A stretch of DNA of 64,000 nucleotides, taken from Podospora comata. Its lineage: Eukaryota > Ascomycota > Sordariomycetes > Sordariales > Podosporaceae. This document shows, one piece after another, positions 30,760 through 42,302 of this stretch (the stretch's first letter is position 1; every line of letters starts with the position of its first letter). The notes beneath the pieces are model-generated. The model saw only the letters and a program-made list of their open reading frames with translations, was not told the origin of the DNA and did not search any database. The position numbers and the translations under genes were made by a program. The stretch is taken from NCBI GenBank assembly GCA_017354895.1, contig CP071497.1, positions 1,860,001-1,924,000 on the forward strand, written 5' to 3'.

Positions 30760-32391
30760 TTAAACATTCTCAGCCTGAACATACCCAGCCTGTCTCATCT
30801 TCTCATCCGTCGACGACGAGTCCTTGCCCACACCCTCCTCTGCACCGTGGCCCATATCACTGGTCTGCTGGAGCTCGGCCATCAGGAGCTTGTTGGCTCT
30901 GTGCACCGGCTTGATCTCAAAGAGCCTATCCATCGCCTCAAGGGGAATAGACTTTGTTTCGGGGACAAAGAAGAAGATGAAGATGATCGAGAGGATCATG
31001 AGCGAGGCGAAGAAGAAGTAGACGCCGTACTCCATCTTGAGGAACATCTGAGGGGTGAAGCGGCTGATCAAGAAGTTCCAGAACCAATTGTTGGCGGCGG
31101 CTGAAGCTTGGCCGAGAGAGCGAGTGTTTTGGTCGAACATCTCGCTGTTGATGACCCAAGGTGTGCCGTTCCAAGAGGGTGTGTAAAAAGCGGTCCAGAG
31201 ATAGAAGAAGAAGACTGCCGAGATTCCGGCGGATGTCAGCTCACCGCTGGCGCTCTGCTCGGGCTTAGCAAGCTTGATGTAGGCGCCGATGTACCACATG
31301 CAGAGTGAACCGCCTGTAGCACCGATGAAAAGCATGCGGCGTCTGCCGGCGAGGTCGACGAGCCAGAGGAGCCAGATAATCGTCAGGACAGTCTTGACAA
31401 CACCGAAAATGCCTGTCGTCAAGAGGCCAGTGTTGACACCATCGATTCCAATGCTGCGGAACACGGTGGGACTGTAGTAGTTGATGGCGTTGATACCGCT
31501 GCCGTTTTGGAAGAGGAAGAGAATGCCGCCGATAAAGAAGCGCCATTGGACCTTGCGCTGCTTCAGTGAGAGGAAAGGCTTCCAGAAGCCCTTGCCGACC
31601 TCGCGCTCGAAACGCTCGAGGTCCGCTTCGATATAGCTGACTTCCTCCAGGATATAGGTATCTGTCGGCTCCAGATTCCGCATCCAGCATAAAACCTTCA
31701 AGCCCTCCTCCTTTTTGCCGTTCGCGAAGAGCCATCTGGGAGACTCCCTGAGCCAGAAAGCACCGATCAGAAGCAGGCCAGCCGGGATGAGCTGCACAGC
31801 AAATGGGATGATCCACTGCTTGTGAGAAGGGGCAAGTGTGGTGTTGACGCCATAGTTGATCCAGAAGCCAACGAGACCTCCCATCTGCCACCCAAGCTCA
31901 TAGATGCCCACAAGACGCCCTCTGACGGCAGGCGGAGACAATTCAGAGATGTAGATTGGGACCATATTGGAGCAGCCACCTACACCGATACCGGCAAGGA
32001 CTCTGCCAGCGATGATGGGCGCCATGCCTCTGTCTCCGTTGGCAGCAAGCATGATACCCGCGCCAATACAGAAAACCACGCTGAAGATGAAGAGAGAAAT
32101 CCGTCTGCCCCCAAAATGGCTGGTGACGTAGGCAAATAAGCTGCCGAAGAAAGCACCGGCCTGGTAGACTGAAACAATGTTGGCCTTCAGCAAGGCGCGG
32201 CCGGATTCGCTATACGAGGCGAAGTCAAACTCTTCTTCAAAGGACGGGAGGGCGAGTGTGCCGCCGATGAAGGCCGAATCGTAACCGATCGTGCATGCTG
32301 CGAAGGAAGCAACAGCCGCACATGTGTAGACACGCCAGTTGTATACGGCCTTTGGCGTCGGCCTGTCCTCCTTAAGAGAGAGGAGCGTCAT
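30760..32391 (-). CDS. qa-y: Quinate permease
   Basis: One exon encodes 543 residues, close to the ~537 of Neurospora qa-y. It is a 12-helix sugar-porter-family MFS protein. Visible marks are GRVLAGIGVGGCSNMVPIYI, the ESPRW motif after helix 6, GSGINAINYYSPTVF in helix 7 and PETKSIPLEAMDRLF after helix 12. The N-terminal ALPSFEEEF and C-terminal cytosolic tail match fungal quinate transporters (QutD, qa-y). The protein takes up quinate at the plasma membrane. Its position at the end of the qa cluster, next to the two regulators, supports the assignment strongly. No strict QA-1F binding site was found in the 760 bp upstream. Confidence 0.93.
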   Translation of the reverse strand: MTLLSLKEDRPTPKAVYNWRVYTCAAVASFAACTIGYDSAFIGGTLALPSFEEEFDFASYSESGRALLKANIVSVYQAGAFFGSLFAYVTSHFGGRRISLFIFSVVFCIGAGIMLAANGDRGMAPIIAGRVLAGIGVGGCSNMVPIYISELSPPAVRGRLVGIYELGWQMGGLVGFWINYGVNTTLAPSHKQWIIPFAVQLIPAGLLLIGAFWLRESPRWLFANGKKEEGLKVLCWMRNLEPTDTYILEEVSYIEADLERFEREVGKGFWKPFLSLKQRKVQWRFFIGGILFLFQNGSGINAINYYSPTVFRSIGIDGVNTGLLTTGIFGVVKTVLTIIWLLWLVDLAGRRRMLFIGATGGSLCMWYIGAYIKLAKPEQSASGELTSAGISAVFFFYLWTAFYTPSWNGTPWVINSEMFDQNTRSLGQASAAANNWFWNFLISRFTPQMFLKMEYGVYFFFASLMILSIIFIFFFVPETKSIPLEAMDRLFEIKPVHRANKLLMAELQQTSDMGHGAEEGVGKDSSSTDEKMRQAGYVQAENV

Positions 32392-33150
32392 CGTGTTGAC
32401 AAGCTCTCGAGCTGGGGAGATGCCAACGATGACAACGTGGCGAGTGGATCAACGGTTGACAAGAAAGTTCCCACGGTGGGAGGAGGCGATGGTCAGAATC
32501 TGGGGAAGGAATCTGGGGATGGTGGGCATTTGATCATGGCCCTGGGGCTACTTGATTTATAGCAGATAGAACCCTTCAATATGTGCTGCTGTCGTTTTTT
32601 CCACACAGGAATTCCAAGACCTTGGAACCCACATACAGGCTCCCCGTCTCCATGGGGAATCAAGCAATTTCTCCGTCCTTGTTGGCGAACTAAAACGTTC
32701 CTCCACTCGAAGATGCTTGAGCTATACTGCATGAAGATGCAGGTCAGCCATGCGTGACACGAAACTCATGGGGTTGAAGTTTTGGGTGGCAAATCAGGTT
32801 GGCCGGAAGTTCCATTTCCCAGGAGTGTGGTAGATCTCCTTCCCCGCAAAGTCGAGTGCTCGTCCCCACATGGGTACCCGTCGGTGAAGCACTAGGGCCA
32901 GAGATGTCGGCATTCAGGATGAAGACTCTCCCGGATTGAATCTTGAAATCCTCCGATTGCGGACAAGAGGCAGATGGTATCTTTGTTGAATGTTCAAATT
33001 GAGTGACGTGCCCGAATACATCCTCCAGCTTCACAGCAGTTGGCATTGTCAGGTCAACTGCCGAGAACCATGCACGAGCCTGCGGCCAAGACCTGTGGCC
33101 TCCATGTACGCTCTGTTGGACAATATCAGACCTCATTGGTATAGATATTA
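32392..33150. other. qa-y promoter and qa-1S 3' region
   Basis: About 760 bp between the tandem minus-strand genes qa-y and qa-1S. I searched it by eye for GGRTAARYRYTTAYCC-type sites and found none. No other gene is apparent. Confidence 0.45.
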
Positions 33151-35911
33151 TCAAGGTTCTTGTGCAGTTATGTTGTCGAGCCGCGGCTGCAACAGCCGCG
33201 CAAAGTTCAGACGCCCTTGGTCATCAGGATACGATCTGAACACCTCCCTCCTCATCAATCGACGTGGTGCGCGCCGACCAGTGAACAATTCAAACTGTGC
33301 AAAACCTTGTTCTGGTAGCAGATCCAGGCCATCCATTGTAACCCACCCTCTGTGAGCTTCACGGCGAACTTGTTCCAGCAGAGGGGTGATAAGGGTCTTG
33401 TAAGCAAGCTCTACTACGACACCGCCTGTCGAGCTTTGCAGCCACGACGCTGGGACGGTAAAGTCAGGAGCGGGGTGGTCTCCAATGCTGTGCGTTGGTA
33501 TGCAAGATACGATCATGGTAGGGTGTCTGAAGCTCTCGGGCCAAGTGTCGTCTCGGGAGCGAAGGATGTGGAATCTGGTGCCTTCGTGGGTTCTGGAGCC
33601 AGTGCTCAACCAAGGTAGGTCATTGCGAGCCAAGAGCCTTTCGAAGTGAGAAACAAGCTTCTCAGCATTGGCAACGGTCCGGTTTAAGATGGCAATCTGC
33701 TTGACTCCAAGCTGCAGCATGGCGTACACGGCTGCCCTAGCCATGCCACCAGCTCCGATCACGAGTCCGCTACTGGTGGATCGGACGGCGTTGGCGGGCG
33801 AGAGACCTCGGCGGATACATGCCCGGATTCCCACCCAGTCTGTATTCTCCCCGTACAAAGCCTTGACGGGCCCGGCCCTATTTCTGTCATTGAACAAAGC
33901 CACGTCATCGCCAATACTGCCATCCAGGTTGAGGTGCCGAACCGGAATCAGAGTGTTGACTGCGCCGATAGCCCGAGCATGTCGGCTCAGGGAATGCGTC
34001 AAGCTGATTATCTCGACTTTGAAAGGCAGTCCGACCGAGGCACCAGCAAAGTGCGGGTCACTGACGAGCTTCTCGAGACTTGATATGTTGCTTGTCGAAT
34101 GTGGCTCGTAGTGGTGGGGAATGCCGCAAGCTTTGAGAGCGGCATTGTGCATTGCTGGGGATAAACTGTAGTCCACGTTGGCGCCAAAAACATACAGTCT
34201 CATGTGATCATAGAGAAAGGCTGAGTAGAGAGCTTCGGTGGCTTGTTTGGCCGTGAGAAATGGACGGATGGCCAGGCTATGTGAGTTAACACCACCGGGG
34301 TCTTTGCTCATGCCTTCGGGTTTAACAGAGGATAGTATCCTGTTGAAGCACGCCGAGTGCTTTCCAAGAACACCAGTATTGTAAGCGATCAGGGGCAGTC
34401 TCGAACCAGGCGCTGACTCAACCATGGCGTGCACCCGATGTATGTCAAAGTTATCATCGATGCTGGCAGCTGTCTTGGTGAATCGGACCATGTTGCAGCC
34501 GTAATTCTGTGCTTTCTGGTAGTAGGACTGCCAGCTGGAGTCATTCCAAGACGGCGGGTGGGGATCTGATAACTGAACGTTCCCGACTATCTTGCAGGAG
34601 CCCTTGATGTTGAGAATGCCGGCAAGCGTCACGCTGTCGAGTCGTAGATCAACAGTCATGTACTCCGGGGCAAGACGAAGAGCATGAGAGACATATGAAC
34701 TGTACATAGATCGCCAAGTCTCGTCAGACAGCGCAGCCTCCGGAAACGCTACATGGAGGAAGATAGGAATCACGGTGTCTCGCCTTACTTGAGCCACGAC
34801 GCGGCTGATTTCTCTGGCTCTATCTGGGGGTAGCTGACCGAGTTGCCGTAAGTGAGCGGCAAAGTCTGTGACGAGGTCATCCAACACAATCTCAATCGCA
34901 TCCGCTCCTGTCTCGAGGTCCTGGACGTCGAGGTTGTCTTTTATGAGCGACGAATGGGGCAGTGAGATTGCGTAGGTGAACCGCCGTTCTTCTGCCGGTA
35001 TGCAAGCCAGCGGGAAGGCCGATTCGATGAAGGGTATGGTTCCCCTTGGGAGTATCAAGGAGAGAAACTTGAGGAAGTGTCGTTCAGCTCGTTTCAGGGT
35101 GAGATAGGGGGCAGCAATTTCATCAGAACTCCCACCCATGGTTTCTTTGGCTGTGCTTTGCTCTTCTGACGCATTGAAAAACTCAAAGCGGGTGCATCTC
35201 CGGAAAAATGCACTGCTGGCATCCAAAAGCTCGCAGAACTTGCGGGCATCGTTGACCTTCAAATGGGTCCTGATGGCTTCTGAATCTCGAAGGACATATA
35301 TGACGGGATTTGTTCTTCCAAGGTCTTCGAGGATGGCTTGCACACTCCTATCCATCCATGAGCTGACCACGATAGTGTTTCGCTTATGTTTATCAAATAC
35401 ATGCTGAAGGATAGAGGCCTGGCGGCGTTGACAGTCAGTGGCGCCATGCTTTCTCTTGTAAGCTGGACTCGATAGCCCGGTTTTCTCGTGAAAAACATGC
35501 TCCAACTCGACGACCTTTCGGTTCATGGCGGTCGAGGCCATGACGGCCAAAGTGGATTTCCCCGAGCCCCTGATACCGACGATGATAATGGAGGCATCTG
35601 GGTCGTAGGGACGGGCTGTTTGGACAATCTCATGCTCCAATGGCGAGTGGGTTGCTGAGCGTGGCACTACTAGGTGTTAGATGGGATGGATATAGACAAA
35701 AAGTTGGGGTTGTAGCTGCATATGCCTCACCTCTAGGTATAGGATCACCAATCACCTGGAAGAGAGCCCCGGGACCAGGAGCATAAGCCATATTTTGGCT
35801 GTCCGAGGACCAGCCTCGGGACAATGGTCGGGACTCGGACAAGTCGCTCTCACAAGTCGAGACCATGGCCGCGTATGAACGCTTCATACCGGCGACGGTA
35901 GTAGAAGACAT
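33151..35911 (-). CDS. qa-1S: Quinate pathway repressor
   Basis: Two exons (35911-35731 and 35669-33151) give 899 residues; Neurospora qa-1S is about 918. The 61-bp intron ends in a TAGTAG tandem acceptor, so 898 residues is possible. The protein copies the last three domains of the AROM shikimate enzyme: a kinase-like P-loop (GIRGSGKST, about residue 92), a dehydroquinase-like middle (about 290-520) and a shikimate dehydrogenase-like end ([28 protein letters not shown] near 700). QutR and qa-1S bind pathway metabolites and silence the activator without catalysis. By eye, the dehydroquinase catalytic His and Lys are not kept. The gene is divergent from qa-1F and shares its promoter. Confidence 0.92.
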
Positions 35912-36725
35912 CGTAAGCGCGAAACGGAAGGCCTGTGTTGCTTCACTCGCAAGGCCTAACTGCTCAGGCGCATATAGAAGTCGTCCAAAGCTCGGCGATG
36001 ATGTGTGGCGTCCTGGGGGTGGCCGGACGATCCAAGGCAGTGAGTGCTGTCCAGTAACCAGTGAGCCAGTGGGTGGTCACCCGTAGGGAGCTACAATAGA
36101 TGGGTAGGTAGGTAGGGCAGATCTCAGGAATGGCCAGATGCTTGGCCGAAGCGTCGTGCTCAGTGTCATGATGGGACCTTGTCCATGGAGTGTGGATGAA
36201 CAACCTGGAAGCTGAAGACAAGGTGGCAGGGGTAAATGCGGGGATAAATGTTTACCCCACCGTGTAAGAGCCAAGCCATCAAATCCATTTCCCCGGATAT
36301 CGAATTGGGCTTCCACTTCACCCTATCCACAACACAGACTCACACATCAATGCAATTGCACTCAGCTGCCGGGGCGTGAGGGTGCATTGCTGCCGAGTTC
36401 CAGTCGTCTTCATCGCTTCAGCGCGCATCCTTGTCTCTCCTCGCCGGCCTCACCCAGAAGAAGTCGCTTCTCCGCACACTCAGCTTAACGTTCCCCGCAC
36501 ACACCGGGGGACGGCAAAACCGATACGGGCCCAGTAGCACCATTATGTTCGGTGGGTGGCCTGTCAGGTCTTGATGAACTGCCGCCGCCGCCGCTTTCCT
36601 GGACTCGGGAGTTTTGGTAGCTCAAGTCTTTGACGCAACATCGAGTAGTGGATATGGTGCGTTGACGGCCATTTAGACAGCAATCGCTGTGGAACTGTAC
36701 TATCACCATCACACCTGGCCATGCC
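35912..36725. other. Divergent promoter of qa-1S and qa-1F
   Basis: About 810 bp with regulatory content. An exact QA-1F element lies at 36242-36257, with an extra half-site (GGGTAAATGC) at 36230-36239 immediately before it. The inverted repeat TGCAATTGCA lies near 36350. No gene is apparent. Confidence 0.6.
36242..36257 (-). promoter_or_regulatory. QA-1F binding site, qa-1S/qa-1F promoter
   Basis: The plus strand reads GGATAAATGTTTACCC. Its reverse complement GGGTAAACATTTATCC matches the Neurospora QA-1F consensus GGRTAARYRYTTATCC at all 16 positions. It lies 331 bp from the qa-1S ATG and 469 bp from the qa-1F ATG, so it can serve both, including autoregulation of the activator. Confidence 0.8.
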
Positions 36726-39088
36726 ATGGGCCCCAAACGAAATATCAAGGAGACCGAAGGTCTGAGCAGCATCGCACCAGCCACTCCGGACTCGGCATCC
36801 CTTCAACAAGCCGCCGGTCATCAAGCCGTACCTGTATCAGTCAAGCGTCAGAGAGTGTCGAGAGCTTGTGACCAGTGTCGAGCAGCAAGGGAAAAGTGTG
36901 ATGGGGTCCAGCCACAATGCTTCCCTTGTATCTCCCAGACGAGGTCCTGTACCTACAATGTCAGTCCAAAGAAAAGGGGTGTTCAGACAGGCTATATACG
37001 CACACTTGAGCTCACTCTTGGATGGATAATGGAGAACATTGCCGGCGCGGAGGATGCCCTGGGCAATGCTCTGGCTCAGGAGGGCAGCCAGGCGCAAGCA
37101 GTCATGACGGGCAAGGACGCCACCGCAGCAACTCGCCTTCACAAGAAATGGGGGAGAAGCCGAGTACACAAGAAAATAGAACGGCTCCTTTCTGGCGGCG
37201 TCACGCCCGTCCTTGATTTGGATGGGCGATCTCCCTCAGTAGACGCAAACGCAAACAACACGGATAGCTCGGTAGACACAGGCAAGAATATTGCTCCGGA
37301 GCCGCCAGACCTGCCAACTCGCAACTCTGCAGCAGGCCCTCACTTGGCAATCACCCCGGAACATACATTACCAGACACCCAAAGTCCACGAACAATGTTG
37401 CAGAATTACTCATCCGGACCATCATCCAACACGCCCATACCCACTCGAACTCAGTTACCTCCGGAGCATTGGCGGTTATTGGACATCTATTTTTCGTATA
37501 CACATTGTTGGCTCCCCATTCTCGAGAAGCAAGCATTGTTTCAAACCTCGTATCGCTACACAAAAGAAGGTCTTTTGCTGGTTTCAACAGACCCCTCTTC
37601 GGCGGCGCATGCTGAGCTCTGGAGTGTCCTCGCACTGGCATCCTTTCAAAGTACTACGAGTTCACAGTCTCTTGCTGGTGAGGCTGGGAACACCACCCTT
37701 TCACATCATCAGATCTACAATACGGCCCGCAGGCTGATCCCCTCAGAATGCGAAAATTTTCAGATCAACCATGCCCGAGCACTTTTGCTTCTAAGCCTTG
37801 TCAACATGGCCCGAGAAAATCGCACTGATGCATCGCTGTTACTTGGGTTCGCCATCAGGATTCTATTGAACCTGCACTCGAGCGAGGCACCGTCGGCTGG
37901 GAACACTACCAACATCGAGGCAGCACTGATGTCATGTTTCATGTTAGAGACTACTTTGTCTATCGCTTACAAGCAACTGCCTCACTTGCGAGCCGAGGAT
38001 CTTGCCAGATTTCCTTCCATACCAGAAAGTGGGCTGGACCAGTGGTGAGTTGACATCCCAGCAGAAGAGTCCTGGATGGATCGACTAACATTTCTGGATG
38101 CAGGGAGCCATGGTCGCCATGTGAAGGCTTTGGGAGCAAGTCGGTCGATTTCCGGTCATCACGGAATCCTGCCTTTTGCGTCACTACGTTCAACCAACTA
38201 TATGCAATCCTTCTTGTGGTATCTCAAAGGGTGCTGGCAGAAAGACGGGGGGTTTTCTCAGAGAACCAGAAATCTTCCTTCAGTGCGCAGTTGCAACATG
38301 TTATCGAATCCGAGACGCCATTTAGGGACTTCATTCTATCCGAAGCCTGCCAGCCTTCCTCGGTTCCAACCGCCTACATGATCCGGATTTTATATCTTTG
38401 GGCCATGCTGCGCAATTCCAGATCTTGCACCGAATCTCTGGTCTCGATGCTGACAGAGACTCTTGAGCATTATGGGAACAGTTTCCACGCATGCACCATG
38501 CCTCCTTTTCTACTCACAAGCCTCCGTTCCATGGCAAATGAAGATTTTCTGGCAGGTTTCGGAGAACGGGACAGAGAGCGATTAGTGGAGCTTGCACTGC
38601 GGTACTCAGCCTCTCGGTCAACCAACGTTTCAAATATGCCCGGAGCCCATTTCATTCCAGTTCCCATTCACCAATCGATTATAGAACGTGACCACACAGC
38701 CAAAGCTCCTTCTTCACTCGTCTCAATGGTTTCAGGCTCAAGCTTAGCCCCATTGCCAGCCTCAACTCAGAGTCTATATGGGGATGGCCGAAGAATGAGC
38801 AATGCTTACGACCAACAATTCCAGCATCCCTCTGCCACCGGAAACCTGCAGGGGGGTTTTGGGTCAGTCATGGCTTATGGTGTACCAAACGTCGGCATGG
38901 GCATGCATCATTCCCATGCTTCATTGGGCTTTGGTGGTCCTGACTACGATGCTCTTCTGGATGATATGGCCGCCACCGACTGCACTGATTCCATCGAGGT
39001 TGACCCTCAGTTTATGATCAATCTTGGATATGGGCCTGGATGCGACACTTCGGAGGTGTTCAGAAACAGATTCGACGGATATGAATAA
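36726..39088 (+). CDS. qa-1F: Quinate pathway transcriptional activator (Zn2Cys6)
   Basis: Two exons (36726-38044 and 38104-39088) give 767 residues; the Neurospora protein is about 816. The intron is 59 bp, with donor GTGAGT and the Trp codon split TG|G. A Zn2Cys6 DNA-binding cluster lies at about residues 48-74: CDQC, six residues, CDGVQPQC, FPC, then ISQTRSC. A short dimerisation helix follows (GYIRTLELTLGWIMENI). The middle carries the fungal-specific transcription factor region (LLDIYFSYTHCWLPILEK). The end is Gly/Ser-rich and acidic, as expected of an activation region. In Neurospora and Aspergillus (QutA) this factor turns on all qa genes when quinate is present, and the qa-1S repressor holds it inactive otherwise. 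Confidence 0.93.
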
Positions 39089-39514
39089 ACTTGGATCGGA
39101 AACGAGGGGTGGAGGGGAATAAGAACGAGCAGTCCCATTGAGGATCTTAAGCTCATTCAGAAATTCTAGAGTAGGGCTCATATGAACGCCATCCACACTA
39201 GACTCCACGGGACCACTTGATTCCTCTTGGTCACTTATTTCACTCGCCACTCCCCAATGCCCGAATGCAAGGCTTCGTGAATTCAAAAACCATGCACGGT
39301 GGTCCAGGAAGACAACTCGTCCAAGCCAGAGCGGGCCCATAAATATTACCATACAACACGTCGCCGTTGAGAACTGCAACCGCCTGGGCAATTGAGATCA
39401 CAACAAAGTCCGAATGATAGCTAGATACAATGAAACCAAATCTTATATACAATACCATGCCTGTCTGTTATTTTTAACAACGCATAATCTTACCATCACA
39501 CAATAGGCTTCAGC
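39089..39514. other. Convergent gap between qa-1F and qa-3
   Basis: About 430 bp holding the 3' ends of two convergent genes. Nothing distinctive was seen. If the cluster was rearranged by inversion, one breakpoint should lie here or close by. Confidence 0.45.
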
Positions 39515-40679
39515 CTACGCATTCGACAGCTCCGCTAGCCTGGCAGCAATAGCCTCCTTGACCTGAGCAACAGGAAGCTCGCTGGCGTCAAGACCAGTCC
39601 AATATTTATCCTGGTTCACTTACGTCAGCCAAAACGAAAACATCAGTACGGAGCGGGACAGTCCTACCTGCTCAATCCCTTGCCAGATCATGGCCTCTGT
39701 TCCCAAAATAACCTGCCATCCTTCCTTCTCCGCGATGGCACCAAGCGCAGTAAAAGGACTTGGGTTGTAACACATCTCCAACATTGCCCCCTTATGGTCC
39801 TTCCCCAGCATCACCTCAATGATCTTCCTCACCGTCTTCTCACTCTCCATTACGGGGGCGAAATCAGGGATACACGCCACGATCGCTCCAGGGCCCTCGA
39901 GCCGCTCGGCTTGTTCCACACTCTCGACATATACCAACTTATCACCATACCCACGTTCTTTGCATTCTTTCATGACGGCCTCCACTTCACTGGGGTCTCG
40001 GTTGACGAGGTAGATCTTGGTGGCTTGGAGATACTTGTGCAGAGCATACACGGCCGATCTGGCAGCGCCACCTCCACCGACAACCAGGGCGGGGCGGTTC
40101 TCATACACATCGGCATTGGGAACGTTTTGGACAAAGGACTCGCGAACACCGATCACGTCGGTGTTGGCTCCGCACAGGAGACGACCGCCCGGGGTGTTGG
40201 GGTCGTCACGGAGGAAAAGAGTGTTGCAGGCACCGACGTCACGGCACTCGGGTGTGAGGTAGTCGAGGTGAGGGATGATAGCCACCTTGTTTGGCATGGT
40301 TACCGATGCGCCTGGGAGATAAGGGGCGTCAGTGAGATGGGACGATGGGGTCTGGGATCGGTGGGTGGCACGGAAAGTGCGGGCCAGGTGCTGATCATGA
40401 TTGGGATGACGAACCGTAGAACTTTGGGTCTTGGACAAGGTTCAGGAACAAGTCCATGTCGTCCGAATCGAGACGCAACTGGCCCCAGTTCAGGCCGAGA
40501 CCCTGGTAGACTACATCGTGAAGCAGCGGGGACATAGATGCTGCCAGCTTTTTGCCGAAGAGGAAGCCATGTTTGGTGAGGTTTTGAATACGGGGGTCGA
40601 AGGACAGTTGGAGAGCTGGGGCCTGTTGCTGCAACAGCGGTGGTGTGATGGTTACTGTGGTTGTGGTTGTGGTTGTCAT
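39515..40679 (-). CDS. qa-3: Quinate/shikimate dehydrogenase
   Basis: Three exons (40679-40415, 40311-39668, 39610-39515) join to 334 residues; Neurospora QA-3 has 321. The N-terminus has a Thr and Gln run not needed for the fold. Substrate-binding SMSPLLHD, the catalytic-lysine motif GASVTMPNK across the first junction, GANTDVIG with the catalytic Asp, and the NAD-binding [15 protein letters not shown] are all present. The last exon ends [12 protein letters not shown] through to the stop. The enzyme oxidises quinate to 3-dehydroquinate and shikimate to 3-dehydroshikimate with NAD. Donor 1 is the less common GTTCGT. The gene is divergent from qa-4. Confidence 0.93.
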
Positions 40680-40960
40680 CTTGATAATGCGGCCCTGTCT
40701 TGCGTTACACTAGGCTCGGAAAGAGGCGGTATGCAGGCGCAATGCAAAGTCGTTCCAGAAGCTCAATGTGTGATTGGATACTTGGAGGCGACGTAAGAGC
40801 AGCGGTTCGGTCGTAGGCTCAGTAAGAGGAGGAGGCGGTGACACAGGCGCGATGTTTACTCAAGATAAAGGTAGAAATGGACTTGGTGTTGAGGTACTTA
40901 TTAAGAGGATACGCCTTGGATAGATAGGGAGTGAACTACGACGGTGGGATCTACAATCAC

Positions 40961-40976
40961 GGAACGACATTTACCC
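40961..40976 (-). promoter_or_regulatory. Weak QA-1F-like site near qa-3
   Basis: Read on the minus strand the site is GGGTAAATGTCGTTCC. The first ten positions fit the consensus and three of the last six do not. It lies 282 bp upstream of the qa-3 start codon. Confidence 0.3.
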
Positions 40977-41234
40977 CAGAGTCTTGATGAAGCCTTCGGG
41001 TTCTGGGCTTAGCATCCTGCATAACAACCACGGCCATACCGGTATGTTTTCTTGTCTCCGCGATCGGTGGAGCACACTCGGGGTAGTGGTGGGCAACGGA
41101 CCCAGGGCGGTGGGAAGCCGATTCCCTACCTTGCGGCAATTGGCAATGGGATGGTGGTCGTGGTGGTGCAAGGTGGGTGGCACAAGAAAATGCATCTGAG
41201 CATGAGCGGTGCATTTTCATCCAAAGGCCAGGCA

Positions 41235-41250
41235 GCGTAAAGATTTATCC
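41235..41250 (+). promoter_or_regulatory. Imperfect QA-1F-like site between qa-3 and qa-4
   Basis: GCGTAAAGATTTATCC differs from GGRTAARYRYTTATCC at two positions (2 and 8). It lies about 556 bp from the qa-3 ATG and 1053 bp from the qa-4 ATG. It is plausible as a weaker site. Confidence 0.45.
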
Positions 41251-42302
41251 CTTCGTTAGGAGTGGCCAACTAACGTCTAGCCCCGCGGACTCCACACTTG
41301 ACGTCGGTTCGTTCCCATTGGCCGGGTCCAGCTTGTAAGTGCTTGTGACTCGGGGAATTCACATGAGCATCCACGGGGCAGTGGTTGCTGCTCAATGATT
41401 CAACACCGGGCGCTCACACGCTCTGTTTATGAACGGCCTGGAGCGGGAAGAAGCATCATCCATCTTCCCTATCACCAGGGCCTTAACGCGGACGAGCTCC
41501 GGCATTCCGCTACTTCTCGCTTATCTTCGGCCCGGACGCCAACCTGGGCCTTTGCTTCTGCGGCTGCACAATGCCTGCTCGCTGCTCACACAAACGGGAG
41601 GGATTACACGTATCTCCCAGCACTGTGCCATCCTAGCCACTCTGTACACCGCTGAACGCCCCCGGCCAGGCTGCCGTGGATGTGATTCTCACCTCCTGCA
41701 CTTTGCCCGTCAGTTGCTTTTCCACCACCTTGACTTGACAAGTTGACAGTTGACAGCGCTGTGTCATGATCTGCACTCGGCACATCACGCCCGTCACTCA
41801 CCGTGCAGCCTGACTCCATGTCTCGCGGTAGCCTCTGCCGGGATCGAGCAGTCGACGTGAGACAAACAAGATTCGCAAAAGAAAGCCCCCGGGGAGTCTT
41901 CCCGAGAGAAAAAGTTTTCTGATTCAACAGGTAGGACACGGACGGAATGGACCTGCCACGCAAGTTAGCGCCTTATCGCATTCCTTATTTTGACTAGGAC
42001 CTCAATGGGCTCATCTGAAGTCGACATGATGTGAAAACTCGGGCTCGATGGGGCAGCGTCATCAGAAAGGGCCAAGGCCCATATTTTTATCCCCTCCTGT
42101 TTCTTCCATGAGGGGTATTAATACGCTCCTCATCTCCCTCGTTCTCTTCCTCCACCGCTCCTGTCCATTCCAGTCATGACATTTTAATTTTCTGTCTCAG
42201 ATATTGTCTATATATTCTTCTTCTACGTACTACACCAGACTCAAACCATCACAATTGTTGACATCACCCCCTTATCAGACATCATCAAAGCAGCCTGACA
42301 GG

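Larger units (their letters stand above)
40680..42302. other. Divergent promoter of qa-3 and qa-4
   Basis: About 1.6 kb, the longest non-coding stretch inside the cluster. It contains two imperfect QA-1F-like sites at 40961-40976 and 41235-41250, listed separately. Open frames near 41395-41746 are short and unrecognised. Confidence 0.5.

Noticed and set aside
42080-42100. TTTATCCCC half-site upstream of qa-4
   Set aside because: Only one arm fits the QA-1F consensus; the other arm mismatches at most positions.
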